Source of the DNA: Chrysoporthe austroafricana
Lineage: Eukaryota > Ascomycota > Sordariomycetes > Diaporthales > Cryphonectriaceae
Assembly (NCBI GenBank): GCA_001051155.2
Contig: JYIP02000001.1
Coordinates: 5,828,001 to 5,892,000 of the forward strand
Direction of reading: 5' to 3'
DNA: 64,000 bases
Below the pieces are notes generated by a model. It was not told the DNA's origin. It made no database searches and worked only from the letters and a program-made list of their open reading frames with translations. How positions within the stretch are numbered: the stretch's first letter is position 1; each line of letters opens with the position of its first letter. Shown piece after piece: positions 21,463 through 31,314 of the stretch. A program made the position numbers and the translations under genes.

Positions 21463-21801
21463 TCCCTTAAGTAGCCAACGTAAGAATAGAGTAAGAACAC
21501 AACAAAATTTCCATCTCTAACCATATTTATCATCGGGCTTAATTATAGGGTGACCGGAGTTGTGAGGTAAAGGCCCATGAGCATACTCAAGCACACGCTG
21601 CTTCCTGTATGACGAGGAGTCTTTTCTGTGGTAAGTACAAGTGGTAATATTTTCGCACATGATGAGCCTTGTGCTCACAGGATACACAAGGATGTCAAGA
21701 AGGCGTCAACCCGGATATGACTTTGGAATATCAGTTCTCAGAACGGTCCCTCCAGAACCTGACAGTGGTCCTCAGCATTGCCCCTCCTCCACATCCAGCC
21801 C
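21463..21801. terminator. Convergent 3' region of kinase and regulator genes
   Basis: 339 nt between two convergent stops. It should contain both polyadenylation sites; no strong individual signal stands out. Confidence 0.4.
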
Positions 21802-23882
21802 TCAGAGCAAGCTGTTCTTAAAGCTCTGTCGCTGTTGTCTTATTAGTCTGAGGCTTGCCTTGGTGGTAGCGGAGTCAAAAGGCAGCGCCTCCAGAACCGA
21901 CTCCACGGTATCCAGAAGACCGTCAATCTCACTGTGCTCTTTGAACAAGACGCCCAGCGTCGCTACTGACCTGATCTGGAGCAAGACCATACAGACTGCA
22001 AAAAGCATTTGGAGGTCACACCAGCCGTAGTAGGACCCCTCAGCCTCGTTAGCAACCTCTATGCGTATGCGATGCGTATACACAATCAGGACTGCACACT
22101 CGACACAATCTCTGCAGGACTCGTGCACCCACAGGGCATTGTCCATATTGAATAGTACAGCAGGCTCAGGCGGTCGAATGCTATATTCCATGTCCCTATA
22201 GAGTAGAAAGTAAAGCACTGGTCGGTGGAGAAGAAAGACGCAAGTATAGTATCGGAGGGCAAGTTCTCGCTATCGTGAAAAGGGGGGAGGAGGATAGTTA
22301 GCCATTGCTAGAACTCTATATTCCTCGGAGCCACGCACCTGTCGAAGAGACAGATTCCCTACTCGCATCCTGAAAGTCGTCATGTCCCTGGGGAACTGAC
22401 GCTCGTACGGCAAAGAGCGATACCACCGCCGCAGTTCTGATGCATGTTGTTCTACCAAGTCGGCCAGCTCGCGAGGTGGTGCATTTGCTTTTTCAGCTGA
22501 GTAGAGATCGTGAAGGATCGTGTTCAGAAGACTTCTCAGGCGTAAATGATCGTCCATGAAGGATGAGATTTCCGGCGCATCTACTAAACTGGTGTAGACA
22601 TTTTCCTGTCGTGAAAGTGAGAACAGAGTGCCGGCTGATTGAGATGGGAAACCATCTAGCTCCGTTAATATATCACTAGTCGGTTCAGCTTATCTCTTCA
22701 CGCTGTGTCAAGGTGGGTAAGGTCTTACCTTTCCAACATGCAGTGAACTTTCGCGTAGGCCTGGAGGCGCTCGCTGGGCAGATTGTGTCCTTAAGTCAGT
22801 AAAACAGTTATTCTGCGTAACTTCTCCGGCCCATGGGGGCCATTGAACGTACTCGTTGTCATTGCTAGCTACTGCGAGCCGGCTAATGTGAGGATCGAGC
22901 GACTGCAAGAGCCCCAGGCTATGAAACGGCCTACCCCAGAAAAAGACCAGACAGATGGCCGCAGCCAACACGATGCTGATTGAGTCCTCTGTTGGGTTGG
23001 ACAAGAGCAACCATAGCCTCTCCATGCACAATGCAAAGCACGCCTCGGGATGTGTCGCGCCTGAAAGACCTGTCGTCTCAGCAGGTGGCAGGCACCTCAT
23101 CCCGATAGACAGAAGTAGAAGTTGCTCGGAAGACAGACTGTGCAGCTCAAGGGACGAAGACGTATCTCCTTCTAGAAATCGAATTGCTGTCTGCTCGTAT
23201 GCGAAATTCGGCGAAGAGGAGAATAAATATGCCAAGTAGGCTGGCAGTTCATGTGCTCTCCGATAGGCACCCTGCAGCACGTAGGCAACCTCAAGCTCTG
23301 AGAGCTGGCGAGGCACCTGGCAGCTGACCCAGTGACCGACTGGCAGCGGATCGGACAGGTCTACCTCTCGAAGGTAGACTAGAGGTCGGGCATCGAGCTG
23401 GTGCATATGCAGCCTCAACTTTGGCCAGCTGTCAAGCATTCTGAAGGATGCAGCAGTGTGGAGGTGCGGGGGCCGCCTAAAAGCCGGCTGTTTTGCTCTC
23501 TCCGGCCTCCTGCCAACTGCTTCTGAGACCGTTGACGTCGCACATCCGGGCAAACGTGCCTCGAGCGCAGCTATGCGAGCCTCTGCATCGGTGAGACGAG
23601 TGAGGATAGTCGAGTCTCTAGTGAGTGATGATGAGAATTCTGCGCATCGATAGGGCTGGCAGGGCAGCACTTACGCTTCGAATGTCGACGGTGTCGGGCG
23701 GTAGACACACTCAATGTTGTTGGTTTGACAGTGCGTACACCTCGGGCGAATACCGTCGCAACGCGACTTGCGTTTGCGACATGTATCGCAAGCCTAGAGA
23801 CCGAGGGACATCAGTTCCATACAACTATCAAGAAGACAGAACATCATCGTACGAGGATTGTTTTAGTCCTAGAGGATGCCAT
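21802..23882 (-). CDS. Zn(II)2Cys6 fungal transcription factor
   Basis: Five exons on the minus strand: 23853..23882, 23675..23793, 22729..23617, 22339..22605, 21802..22269; 590 aa. Exon 1 is only 30 nt (MASSRTKTIL), exon 2 carries the binuclear zinc cluster ACDTCRKRKSRCDG then RPRCTHCQTNNIECVY (Cys12, 15, 22, 28, 31, 38; spacing C2C6C5C2C6C), and exon 3 starts with a coiled-coil-like dimerisation stretch (RLTDAEARIAALEARL). The C-terminal exons hold the helical middle-homology text RYYTCVFLLHRPVLYFLLYRD. Donors are GTACGA, GTAAGT, GTAAGA and GTGCGT; acceptors are TAG or CAG. The 123-nt third intron is the least certain join. It is convergent with the anhydrosugar kinase, making it a candidate pathway-specific regulator of the adjacent sugar genes, presumably binding CGG-type sites. 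Confidence 0.85.
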
Positions 23883-24911
23883 CTGAAAAGAGGCGAAATA
23901 TCTGCACAGCTCGTGTAACTCGGCGCGATCACGACCAGGGAGCTAGCTAGTTACTCCACTATTAATGTGTGGTCTAGACCCGTACGAGTGTTATGAACCA
24001 ACATGCAGGCCAGGATGCAGTATCAGAGCTACCCAGGACAACCCGCCTGATGACAGGTTCCGGACTACGAAGGAACCCAACAATGCTTACATAAGCAAGG
24101 GTTAGGGTCAGTAACGACCAATGAGAAACAGCTCATCGGATTACCGGATGAGCCAGTAAGCACGCTTACCGGATTACCAGGTAAGCCAGCGAGCTACGGA
24201 GCGAAAAAAATCGCTGTGAATAACAGTAACTACGACAGGGCCGGTATAGCCGACCATAGCATCGTCTTCGGTCAGGTATAACTACCTAGCCGGCCCTTGG
24301 GAGCAGCGATCCTTCAGTCAGCGTCATGACGAGGTATAGACTCTGTATGGGTGGATCCGCCTGGGCCCAGCCCAAGCCCTGCTAAACACTACCAGCGTAC
24401 CAGGCCCGCGTAATGCAGGCGGCCTGTGTGGCTTGGCCATCAGACCTTCAGAAGGTATATCAAAGTCGCCGCTTGTCACTTTCTCGCAGTAGCAACCTGG
24501 CCAGCGGCGACTCCGCAGAGACATATGATGGATTTCTGATCAAAAAGACGCCATGCGAGCCCGGTTCTACACACTGCAGCGAAGCAGTCAGCGCGGCAGA
24601 GGAGCACGGCCTGTGCGCCGACCGGCGTTGTGGTAACCAATGAGGGGCGTCGAGTGCCTGAGGCCGACAGCAGCGATGGATGCATGACGGGCTGCGCAGC
24701 ATGCAGGTATGTATGTACATAGTATGCTCCCGTACGCGGTCGCTGCAGGAGGAAGAGGAGGAAGAGGGATGACAGCCCGCGGACACCGAATTGTGATGTG
24801 TGCCCCGGGGGTCGGCGTCCTCACCTGCCGTCCACCTCCTTACCGAGCTTGTCTTGTTTAGATGGGATAGAGGCGGCTGGGAGCGGGCTCTGGCGATCTT
24901 GGTCGGCCAGC

Positions 24912-24912
24912 T

Positions 24913-24952
<40 letters not shown>

Positions 24953-24987
24953 TGTCCACATGGCAGCGCAGCGCAGCGCAGCGCAGT
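24912..24987. repeat. AGCC tetranucleotide and GCGCA pentanucleotide repeats
   Basis: About ten AGCC units (24912-24952), followed after 15 bases by about four GCGCA units (24966-24987). Non-coding. Confidence 0.9.
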
Positions 24988-25884
24988 GGCCCGGGCGGCC
25001 ACGACGAGCCTGCGGGACTCCGACGACGCTGGACCACGCTGCCGCGCAGGGAGGAGAGCAGCAGCATACACAGCAGACAGCCGTTGGGGACGGAGACCCC
25101 TAGATGAACAACCGATGGGTTGGGCCCGGGGCTGTCATCCGGAAGTAGCAAGTAGGATGCATGCCTGCATATGGCGTATCCCGTGGTGTGCCCTACCGCT
25201 GTAACCATCCACTGCCATCCCCTCCTCCCCTTCCTCCACAGGCAGTGACAGGTTCTGGAACACCCCGAGTAGCACGTGAGCACTAAGCAACACGTCAAGC
25301 TGTCGGAGGGAGGGCCTGACTGGCTGAGGGCGTGCGAGGTGGCGTGCCACACGACAGGCTGCTGGCGTTGCCCCTCTCGAGCGAGCGTCGTCGTCCCGCC
25401 GAAATGAAGTCGCCTGGGGCACCTGGGGCAGGACGTCCTTCTTATCCTCACCCTTGTCGCCGGCCCCCCTGTGCCTCGTCGCAGATCCGAGCGCGGTGCT
25501 ACCATGTGATCCGATCCGTACGTACATGCATACCCAGTACTGCTGCTACTACTACTACTACGCAGTACTACCGTAGTATGCAAGCACGGAATAGGACCGC
25601 ATAACATACCGAGTAGTAGTAGTAGTAAGTAGCACGTATGTCAGGCGCTCTCTCTCTCTCTGTCTTTGGTCCCTGGGTGTCCTGTCTTGCCGAGGACGTA
25701 AAGGGCCACTAGGCACGCCAGGCCATCCTACGTACTCGGTTGCCCACCACGGCGCGGGGTGGCGCCAGAGCTCTCCGTTGCAGGCCCTACATAAGCAAAT
25801 AAGCATCCAAGACTCGTGCTGTCGTTGGCCCATCGGGGCCGCGGCTCATGCGAGGCACAGTTCCCACGTCACACCCTCATTCTG

Positions 25885-25915
25885 CCACACCCTACACCCT
25901 ACACCCTACACCCTC
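25885..25915. repeat. ACACCCT heptamer repeat
   Basis: Four near-perfect units of ACACCCT. The pattern resembles, but does not equal, the CCCTAA telomere repeat. Confidence 0.85.
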
Positions 25916-26021
25916 TCTGCTCTCGCCTCCTGCGGGGAATGAAACGGTGAAACGGGATGGATGCGACAGGAGGGGCGTGATTCCGGGAGACGGGGACTGC
26001 GAAAAAGGGAAAGACGGGAAA

Positions 26022-26047
26022 ACTGGGACTGGGACTGGGACTGGGAC
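26022..26047. repeat. ACTGGG hexamer repeat
   Basis: Four consecutive ACTGGG units in non-coding DNA. Confidence 0.9.
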
Positions 26048-26157
26048 ACTTGCGCACTTAAAAAGAAGTACGAGACACATGCTGGCTGCAGTAGCCTGGG
26101 CCGGGAAAATAGGATGCACGCATGCAATCTCGACGCCGTCGACTTCCCCTGCCGTGC

Positions 26158-26245
26158 TACTCTCTCTCTCTCTCTCTCTCTGTCTCTCCCTCTATCTCTC
26201 CCTCCGTCTCTCCCTCCGTCTCTCCCTCCGCCCCTCTCTCCCTCG
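26158..26245. repeat. CT microsatellite with CCTCCGTCTCT derivatives
   Basis: Eleven or more CT units, then several imperfect CTCCCTCCGTCT units, together forming an almost uninterrupted pyrimidine tract of about 85 nt on the plus strand upstream of the transporter gene. Confidence 0.9.
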
Positions 26246-26355
26246 CTCTGTGAGCACCGGCCACGCACAGGAAGCGCACAGCAAGCAGTGCAGTTTTCCC
26301 GGACGTCTGGTAATGCCTCTGCGCCCTGCCCTGGGTGACGCAGCGAACGAACCCT

Positions 26356-26380
26356 CGTGTGTGTGTGTGTGTGTGTGTGG
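26356..26380. repeat. GT microsatellite
   Basis: About twelve GT units about 175 nt upstream of the transporter start codon; potential Z-DNA former. Confidence 0.9.
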
Positions 26381-26554
26381 TGGGGAACAGAGAACGGACC
26401 ACCGCCGGCAACCAGCCAGCCAGCCAGCCAGCTCTAGCTGGAGGCGATAACGCGCCGTCGACAGCAAGCCGCCACCACAGCAGCGCGCAGCGAACAGCGC
26501 GCGAAGACGGCGCAGCAGACGGCGCAGCAGACGGCGCAGCAGCCGCCCCCAGCC

Positions 26555-28389
26555 ATGGGTTCCGAGTCGGAGAAGAGCGCCGGCGACTGGAAGGGGGCCC
26601 ACATGCGGATAGGCAGCGGCGGGCTGGGGGGCACCGGCGGCGACGTCCGCGAGGTCGAGCTGCAGGCCCTCGGCCGCAAGAAAGAGGAGGAGGACGACGA
26701 CGACGCCGCTGCCGCCGCCGGCGGTCGGCGGCAGTTCCCCCTCGTGCGCGAGTCGGGGCCCTCCGTGGAATCGGATGGAGACGGAACCTATGATCTGTTC
26801 TACAAGGTGTACAAGAGGCGCTGGTTCGGGCTCGTGCAGCTGACCCTGCTCAACATCGTCGTCAGCTGGGAGGTGAGTGCCCCCCCCCCGTCTGCTATAG
26901 CCCCTCGTCCCCGGGAGGCGATGGCCCCCCCACGCGACACCGGCGCGGCGCACGGCGCACGGCGTCGAGACGAGTCCGTCCCGACAAGACAGACGTTCAC
27001 GGTCTGACATGACCAGTGGTTGACCTTCTCCCCCGTGGTCTCCATTGCCGCCGACTTCTTCGGCACCGACGAGGCTGCCGTCAACTGGATGTCCACGGCC
27101 TTCCTCTTCGCCTTCGTCGTCATCGTCCCCGTCGTCATCTACGTGCTCCACTGGGGGCCCAAGCCCTCGATCCTGGCCGCCTCGGTCCTCATCCTGGTCG
27201 GCAGCTGGATCCGCTACGGCGGCGTCCTGGCCCGCCCTCACAGCTTTGGCGTCGTCATGTTCGGCCAGATCCTCATCGGCTTCGCCCAGCCCTTCGTGCT
27301 CGCCGCCCCCACCCGGTACTCGGACCTGTGGCTCACCAGCCGCGGCCGTGTCGCCGCCACCGCCCTCATGAGCCTGGCGAACCCCTTCGGCGCCGCCCTG
27401 GGCCAGCTCATCATACCCTTCTGGGTGTACTCGCCGAGCGATATCCCCAACGCCATCTTGTACCTCTCTATCATCGTACGTCCGTCCCCCCCCCCCCCCC
27501 TTCCTCTCCTCCCTGGCAGCTCCGGTTCGTCTGGGCGCGCCCCGCGGAGCTGGTCCTCCTGACTGACACATATGTATGATCCAAGGCCACCGTCGCCTGC
27601 GTGCCCTCGCTCTTCATCCCGGCGAGGCCGCCCACGCCGCCTTCTGCCTCGGGCGAGACGGAGAAGCTCGACCTGCACGTCTCCGTGCCCCGGCTGCTCG
27701 GCTCCCTCGAGGTCTGGCTCATCTTCATCCCCTTCGTCGTCTACGTCGGCCTCTTCAACTCCATCTCCACCACCATCAACCAGGTGATGGTGCCTTATGG
27801 CTTCAGCGATACCGACGCCGGCATCGCCGGCGCCCTCCTCATCGTCGTCGGCCTCGTCTCGGCCGCCATCACCTCCCCGATCCTCGACCGCACCAAGTCC
27901 TTCCTGCTCGCCATCAAGGTCGCCGTCCCCGTCATCGGCCTCTGCTACCTCGCCTTCACCTGGATGCCCGGCACCCGGTCCGTCGCCGGGTCCTATGTCG
28001 TCCTCGCCGTCATCGGCGCCGCCTCCTTCAGCCTGATGCCCGTCGCCATGGAGTACTTCGTGGAGCTGACCCATCCCGTCAGCCCCGAGGTGACGAGCGT
28101 GCTGGCCTGGGCGGGCGGCCAGCTGCTGGGCGCCCTCTTCATCATCATCTCCAACGCGCTCAAGGCCGGGCCGGGCGCGAGCCCGCCGGACAACATGAAC
28201 AACGCGATGATCTTCCAGGCGGTCGTTGCCATGGCTGTCGTCCCGGTCCCGCTGTTCCTGGGCTTGTTTGGAAGACGCGATAAGGTCGTCCTGCGGAGGG
28301 TCCAGTCCGACCAGGAGCCGGGGCCGCAGGGCCGGCAGCCGCAGGGACGGGCATCGGACGGGCTGTCTACCGGAGTAGATGCCCCCTGA
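26555..28389 (+). CDS. SLC49/FLVCR-like MFS transporter
   Basis: Three exons: 26555..26872, 27017..27475, 27586..28389; 526 aa. Donors GTGAGT and GTACGT, acceptors CAG and AAG (the latter after a CTGAC branch site). The N-terminal 85 residues are soluble and acidic or Gly-rich. TM1 onward resembles the FLVCR/DIRC2 group: [20 protein letters not shown], then [31 protein letters not shown], and [13 protein letters not shown], the last two being strong marks of this MFS branch. In animals FLVCR members export heme or import choline. The fungal substrate is unknown, so neither should be assumed. The C-terminal 40 residues are hydrophilic and rich in Gln, Gly and Pro. The first exon carries an Asp/Ala run ([14 protein letters not shown]). 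It is convergent with ERG27. Confidence 0.85.
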
Positions 28390-28942
28390 GAGGGATCCGG
28401 GCGGATCGTGTCCCTCCTTTTCCCCCCAGCCGTCTGTTCGTTCAAAGTCACGCTTGTCTTACCGTATGTCACACTTGCTGATTTGCTGGGAGGGTACGTG
28501 GCCTCTCTGCCTCAGGAGAGAGCTCGAGGATGCAGTGACTATAATACCGTAGCAGCTACGCGGATACCTGTTCAGGCGAAGCCCCGGTGGGGGCGGTTTT
28601 TTTTCTGTCCGACATCGCATTGGTACCCTCAAGCCCGCTGTGCATTGTGCATGAGGATCTCTTCAAGTCGTGCCCGTTCTCTGCCTGACCCAATGCGTCT
28701 TCCAGGAGGAGACATGATCCAGCGGTCGAGGAGCCGGCCACATGAGTTCTAAGATACCAGCCGAAGAGTCGGCAATGCTCTCTCAATTATTTTGGCCACC
28801 GGGCTGGCATTGTAGTCTAGCATCTCAAGGCAGCACCTGATTCCCCGGTACCTATAGCGCCGCGCCTTGGTGTTTCCCGAGCCCAGGGGAGGTCTGCCGA
28901 CGACCCCGACAAGCTCTGCCTCATCTAGTGCCGTCTCATCCT
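28390..28942. other. Intergenic between convergent genes
   Basis: 553 nt; 3' flanks of the transporter and ERG27. No gene seen. Confidence 0.5.
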
Positions 28943-30382
28943 CTACCCTGCTTTCGACATCTTTCCCTCCCACTCCTCTCTTAACCTCTCCATCTCGGCC
29001 CAGCACGCGGCCCCGATCTCTTCGAATTCGGCCCTGCTCTCCTCAGTGGGCAGCACCGCGCCATACCTCCTGCCCACACTCTTCCGCATCACCCTGATCG
29101 CGCTGGCGTCCCCCTTCGCGATGTCGCTCTCCGTCTCCACTCTCCCTTCCCATCCCCACCCGTCCACCTCCGTCTTCTTGACCATCGTGTTCCCCCAGAA
29201 GTCCGTGCAGGAGCCCCACTTGGACCGGGCGGCCTCCTGCGCGTCCAGCTCGGACTGGCTCGACAGCGCGAGCCACACCGTGGCGACGGCGGCCTTGTAC
29301 GGAACGACGGGGTGCCAGGGGCTGCCGAGCCAGCGGCTGATGCTCGTGCCGAGGACGTACGCCCACATGAGCGTGAAGTGCAGGGGAAACATGGTCGTGG
29401 CGACGATGCCGGGGTGGGCGAGGTAGATGTTGGGCTTCCCGGCGGGGGCGGGGGAGAGGTAGCGCGCGGAGTGCCGCCGGGCGCTCGGGAGGTCGGCGGT
29501 GAGGCAGAGGAGGTCGGTGAGCATCTTGCTGCTCTCGTAGGCGGCGGTGGTCCGGAGGGCCTGGATGTCGTCCACGCTGAAGTGCCGGAGCGTGGGGTCC
29601 ACGCTGCTCTGCCAGATGATCCTGCCGGGGCGGCCGAGCAAGGGCAGGAGGTAGTGCGCGAAGAGGTAGTGGCCGAAGACGTTGGCGCAGAAGACCAGGC
29701 CCAGCGTGTCCTCCAGGCCGGGCAGCGGGCTCACGGTCAGGCCCGGGGTGGCGCGCTTGGCGCGCGGCCGGGTGGTGGCCTCGATCCAGCCCCTGGTCAC
29801 GACGTCCCAGAAGAAGCCGAACCAGCTGACGTGCGACCACCCGCCGATGCCGGCGTTGAAGACGACGGCGTCCAGCCGCGGGATGCGCAGCTCGCCCAGG
29901 CCCTCGAACGGCACGGTCCCGCCGACGAGCTGGTCTGCCGCGCGGCGCACGGTGGAGAGGTCGCACAGGTCGACCTGGACGGAGGAGATGTGCACGCGGT
30001 CGATGGCATGCTGGGGGCTGGCAGCGCCGCGGGCGAGGAGGGCGCCCGAGGAGGCGGCGCGGACGAGGTGTCTCCGGAGCAGGGCGACGGTCTCGGCGGA
30101 CTTGCGAGCGGAGCGGGTGGTCGGGAGGAGGACGAGGTGGGAGGTGAGGGCGTGGGTGGCGAGGAAGGTGTCGATCATGCGCTCACAGATGCCGAGGCCG
30201 ATGCCACTGCTGGTCGCGTTGGCACGAGCACCGTTAAGGAGCCAGACCCTCTCTCAGAGGGCTGGCAGAGATTGCGTGGGGTGGGAGGGCAAGGCAAGAT
30301 CTGCGACGCACCTGTTGGCGCCGGTGACGAGCACGAAGAGCGTGTCCCCGGCGGAGGCAGCATCCCAAGATGCTGGAGCCAT
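28943..30382 (-). CDS. ERG27: 3-keto-steroid reductase (ERG27-like)
   Basis: Two exons on the minus strand: 30312..30382 and 28943..30206; 444 aa. The intron has a GTGCGT donor and a CAG acceptor; choosing the second CAG gives TGANSGIGLGI, the conserved Rossmann glycine motif (residues 20-30). ERG27 is the NADPH-dependent 3-ketoreductase of the C-4 demethylation complex in ergosterol synthesis, on the ER or lipid droplets. Seen: NADP-binding TGANSGIG, FNAGIGGW (NAG motif), FCANVFGHYLFAHYLLPLL, WQSSVDP (catalytic Ser region) and YESSK (Tyr-x-x-x-Lys, residues about 250). Other short-chain reductases lack the long C-terminal part present here (KWGSCTDFWGN and a charged helix), which agrees with fungal ERG27. 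It shares a 928-nt divergent intergenic region with the OB-fold-like gene. Confidence 0.9.
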
Positions 30383-31310
30383 GGCTGGCGAGGTCTCAAG
30401 AAAGAAAGAAGAAAAGAAAAAGAAAACAAAGAAGGTGGGGGGAGAGCACGATGCTCACGATGTCCACGCTGCGACTTTGTTGAGGAGCTTCATATTTACA
30501 GTACCTGCTCACTGCTGTGGTGTTTTATCTGCCGTGGCCTGGTCTGGTCTGGCAGGGGTCGTCACCAGGGGCCAGAGGCTAGGGCCAGGGGCAGGGGACA
30601 GGGGACAGGGGTAAACTGGGAGCTCTGCAATTGGCGAGTTAGCTACTACGTACCTACCGTGCTAATTAATTACTACTACTTAGTATGTACAGTACATAGT
30701 ACATAGAACCTCAGTATGCGTATATGGCTACGGTACTTCGCTGTGGTATGTACTTCACGGGCCACAGCCTACAGCGCCACAGGACCCCAGCTTTCTCGCC
30801 ACAGTGAATGTCTCTAGCTCTGGGTCGTCTTCTGGCATCTGAGGCTTTAGCTTTAGCTTTAGCTTTTGCTTTTGCTTTTTCCTTCTCCTTTTAATTTTAA
30901 TTTCTTGTCTTTCCCTTCAAGGGAGGGCGACATGCGTGCTCTCGCTCAAAGCCATCCGCGCGACCAGAGACCAGACCAGAGCAGCCGCACTGTTGGTCGA
31001 CAGGACGCTCTCGAGGCGAGGCCATCCTGATTCACGACGACGTCTTATGGTCAGTGGGTGGCTACAGGACCTTACGCTGCGTTCATCACACCTCACAGCG
31101 TCGGCCCGGGCCGCTGCGTGTCTTCGGCCGGAAACCCTCGATGCACCCACTGCATATGGGAGGGAGGAGGTGACCAGGCGCGGCTCTTCCAGGCGTCCAA
31201 ACATCTACCGTCGGGCTCTCGGCGCCTCTTCAGCCAACCTCCTGCTCCTGCTCCGGCCTGAGCTGACCCTACTAGTAGTATACTAGACACACCATGTCTT
31301 TGCTGCCGCC
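30383..31310. promoter_or_regulatory. Divergent promoter region of ERG27 and OB-fold-like gene
   Basis: 928 nt with repeat tracts GGGGACA (about 30580-30612) and CTTTAG/CTTTTG (30842-30890), and several purine runs near the ERG27 start. A short upstream ORF precedes the right-hand gene and is listed separately. Confidence 0.55.
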
Positions 31311-31314
31311 ATGA
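31294..31314 (+). promoter_or_regulatory. Overlapping upstream ORF (MSLLPP)
   Basis: ATG at 31294 in a good ACCATG context opens a six-codon ORF whose TGA overlaps the main ATG at 31311 as ATGA. Such an overlap favours termination-reinitiation, or lowers main-ORF output, provided both lie in the mRNA leader. Confidence 0.5.

Larger units (their letters stand above)
23883..26554. other. Gene-poor, repeat-dense interval
   Basis: About 2.7 kb without a supported gene. From 24.0 to 24.3 kb there are imperfect direct repeats around GGATTACCxGG/GGTAAGCCAG (24135-24190) and two telomere-like TTAGGG units (24098-24110). From 24.9 kb there are AGCC, GCGCA, CTACTA, ACACCCT, ACTGGG, CT, CCTCCGTCTCT and GT repeats, listed separately. 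The right end is the promoter and leader of the SLC49-like transporter, with GCAGCAGACGGC triplets at about 26505-26545. Confidence 0.6.

Noticed and set aside
24098..24110. Telomere repeat (also CCCTAA-like units at 14251-14272)
   Set aside because: Only about two units each, interstitial, flanked by ordinary sequence; not evidence for a chromosome end.
26192..27571. 459-aa minus-strand ORF
   Set aside because: Antisense of the SLC49-like transporter plus low-complexity promoter DNA; no domain, highly repetitive composition.
29312..30706. 464-aa plus-strand ORF rich in Gly, Glu and Arg
   Set aside because: It is the antisense of ERG27; long antisense frames are expected in C-ending-codon, GC-rich genes.
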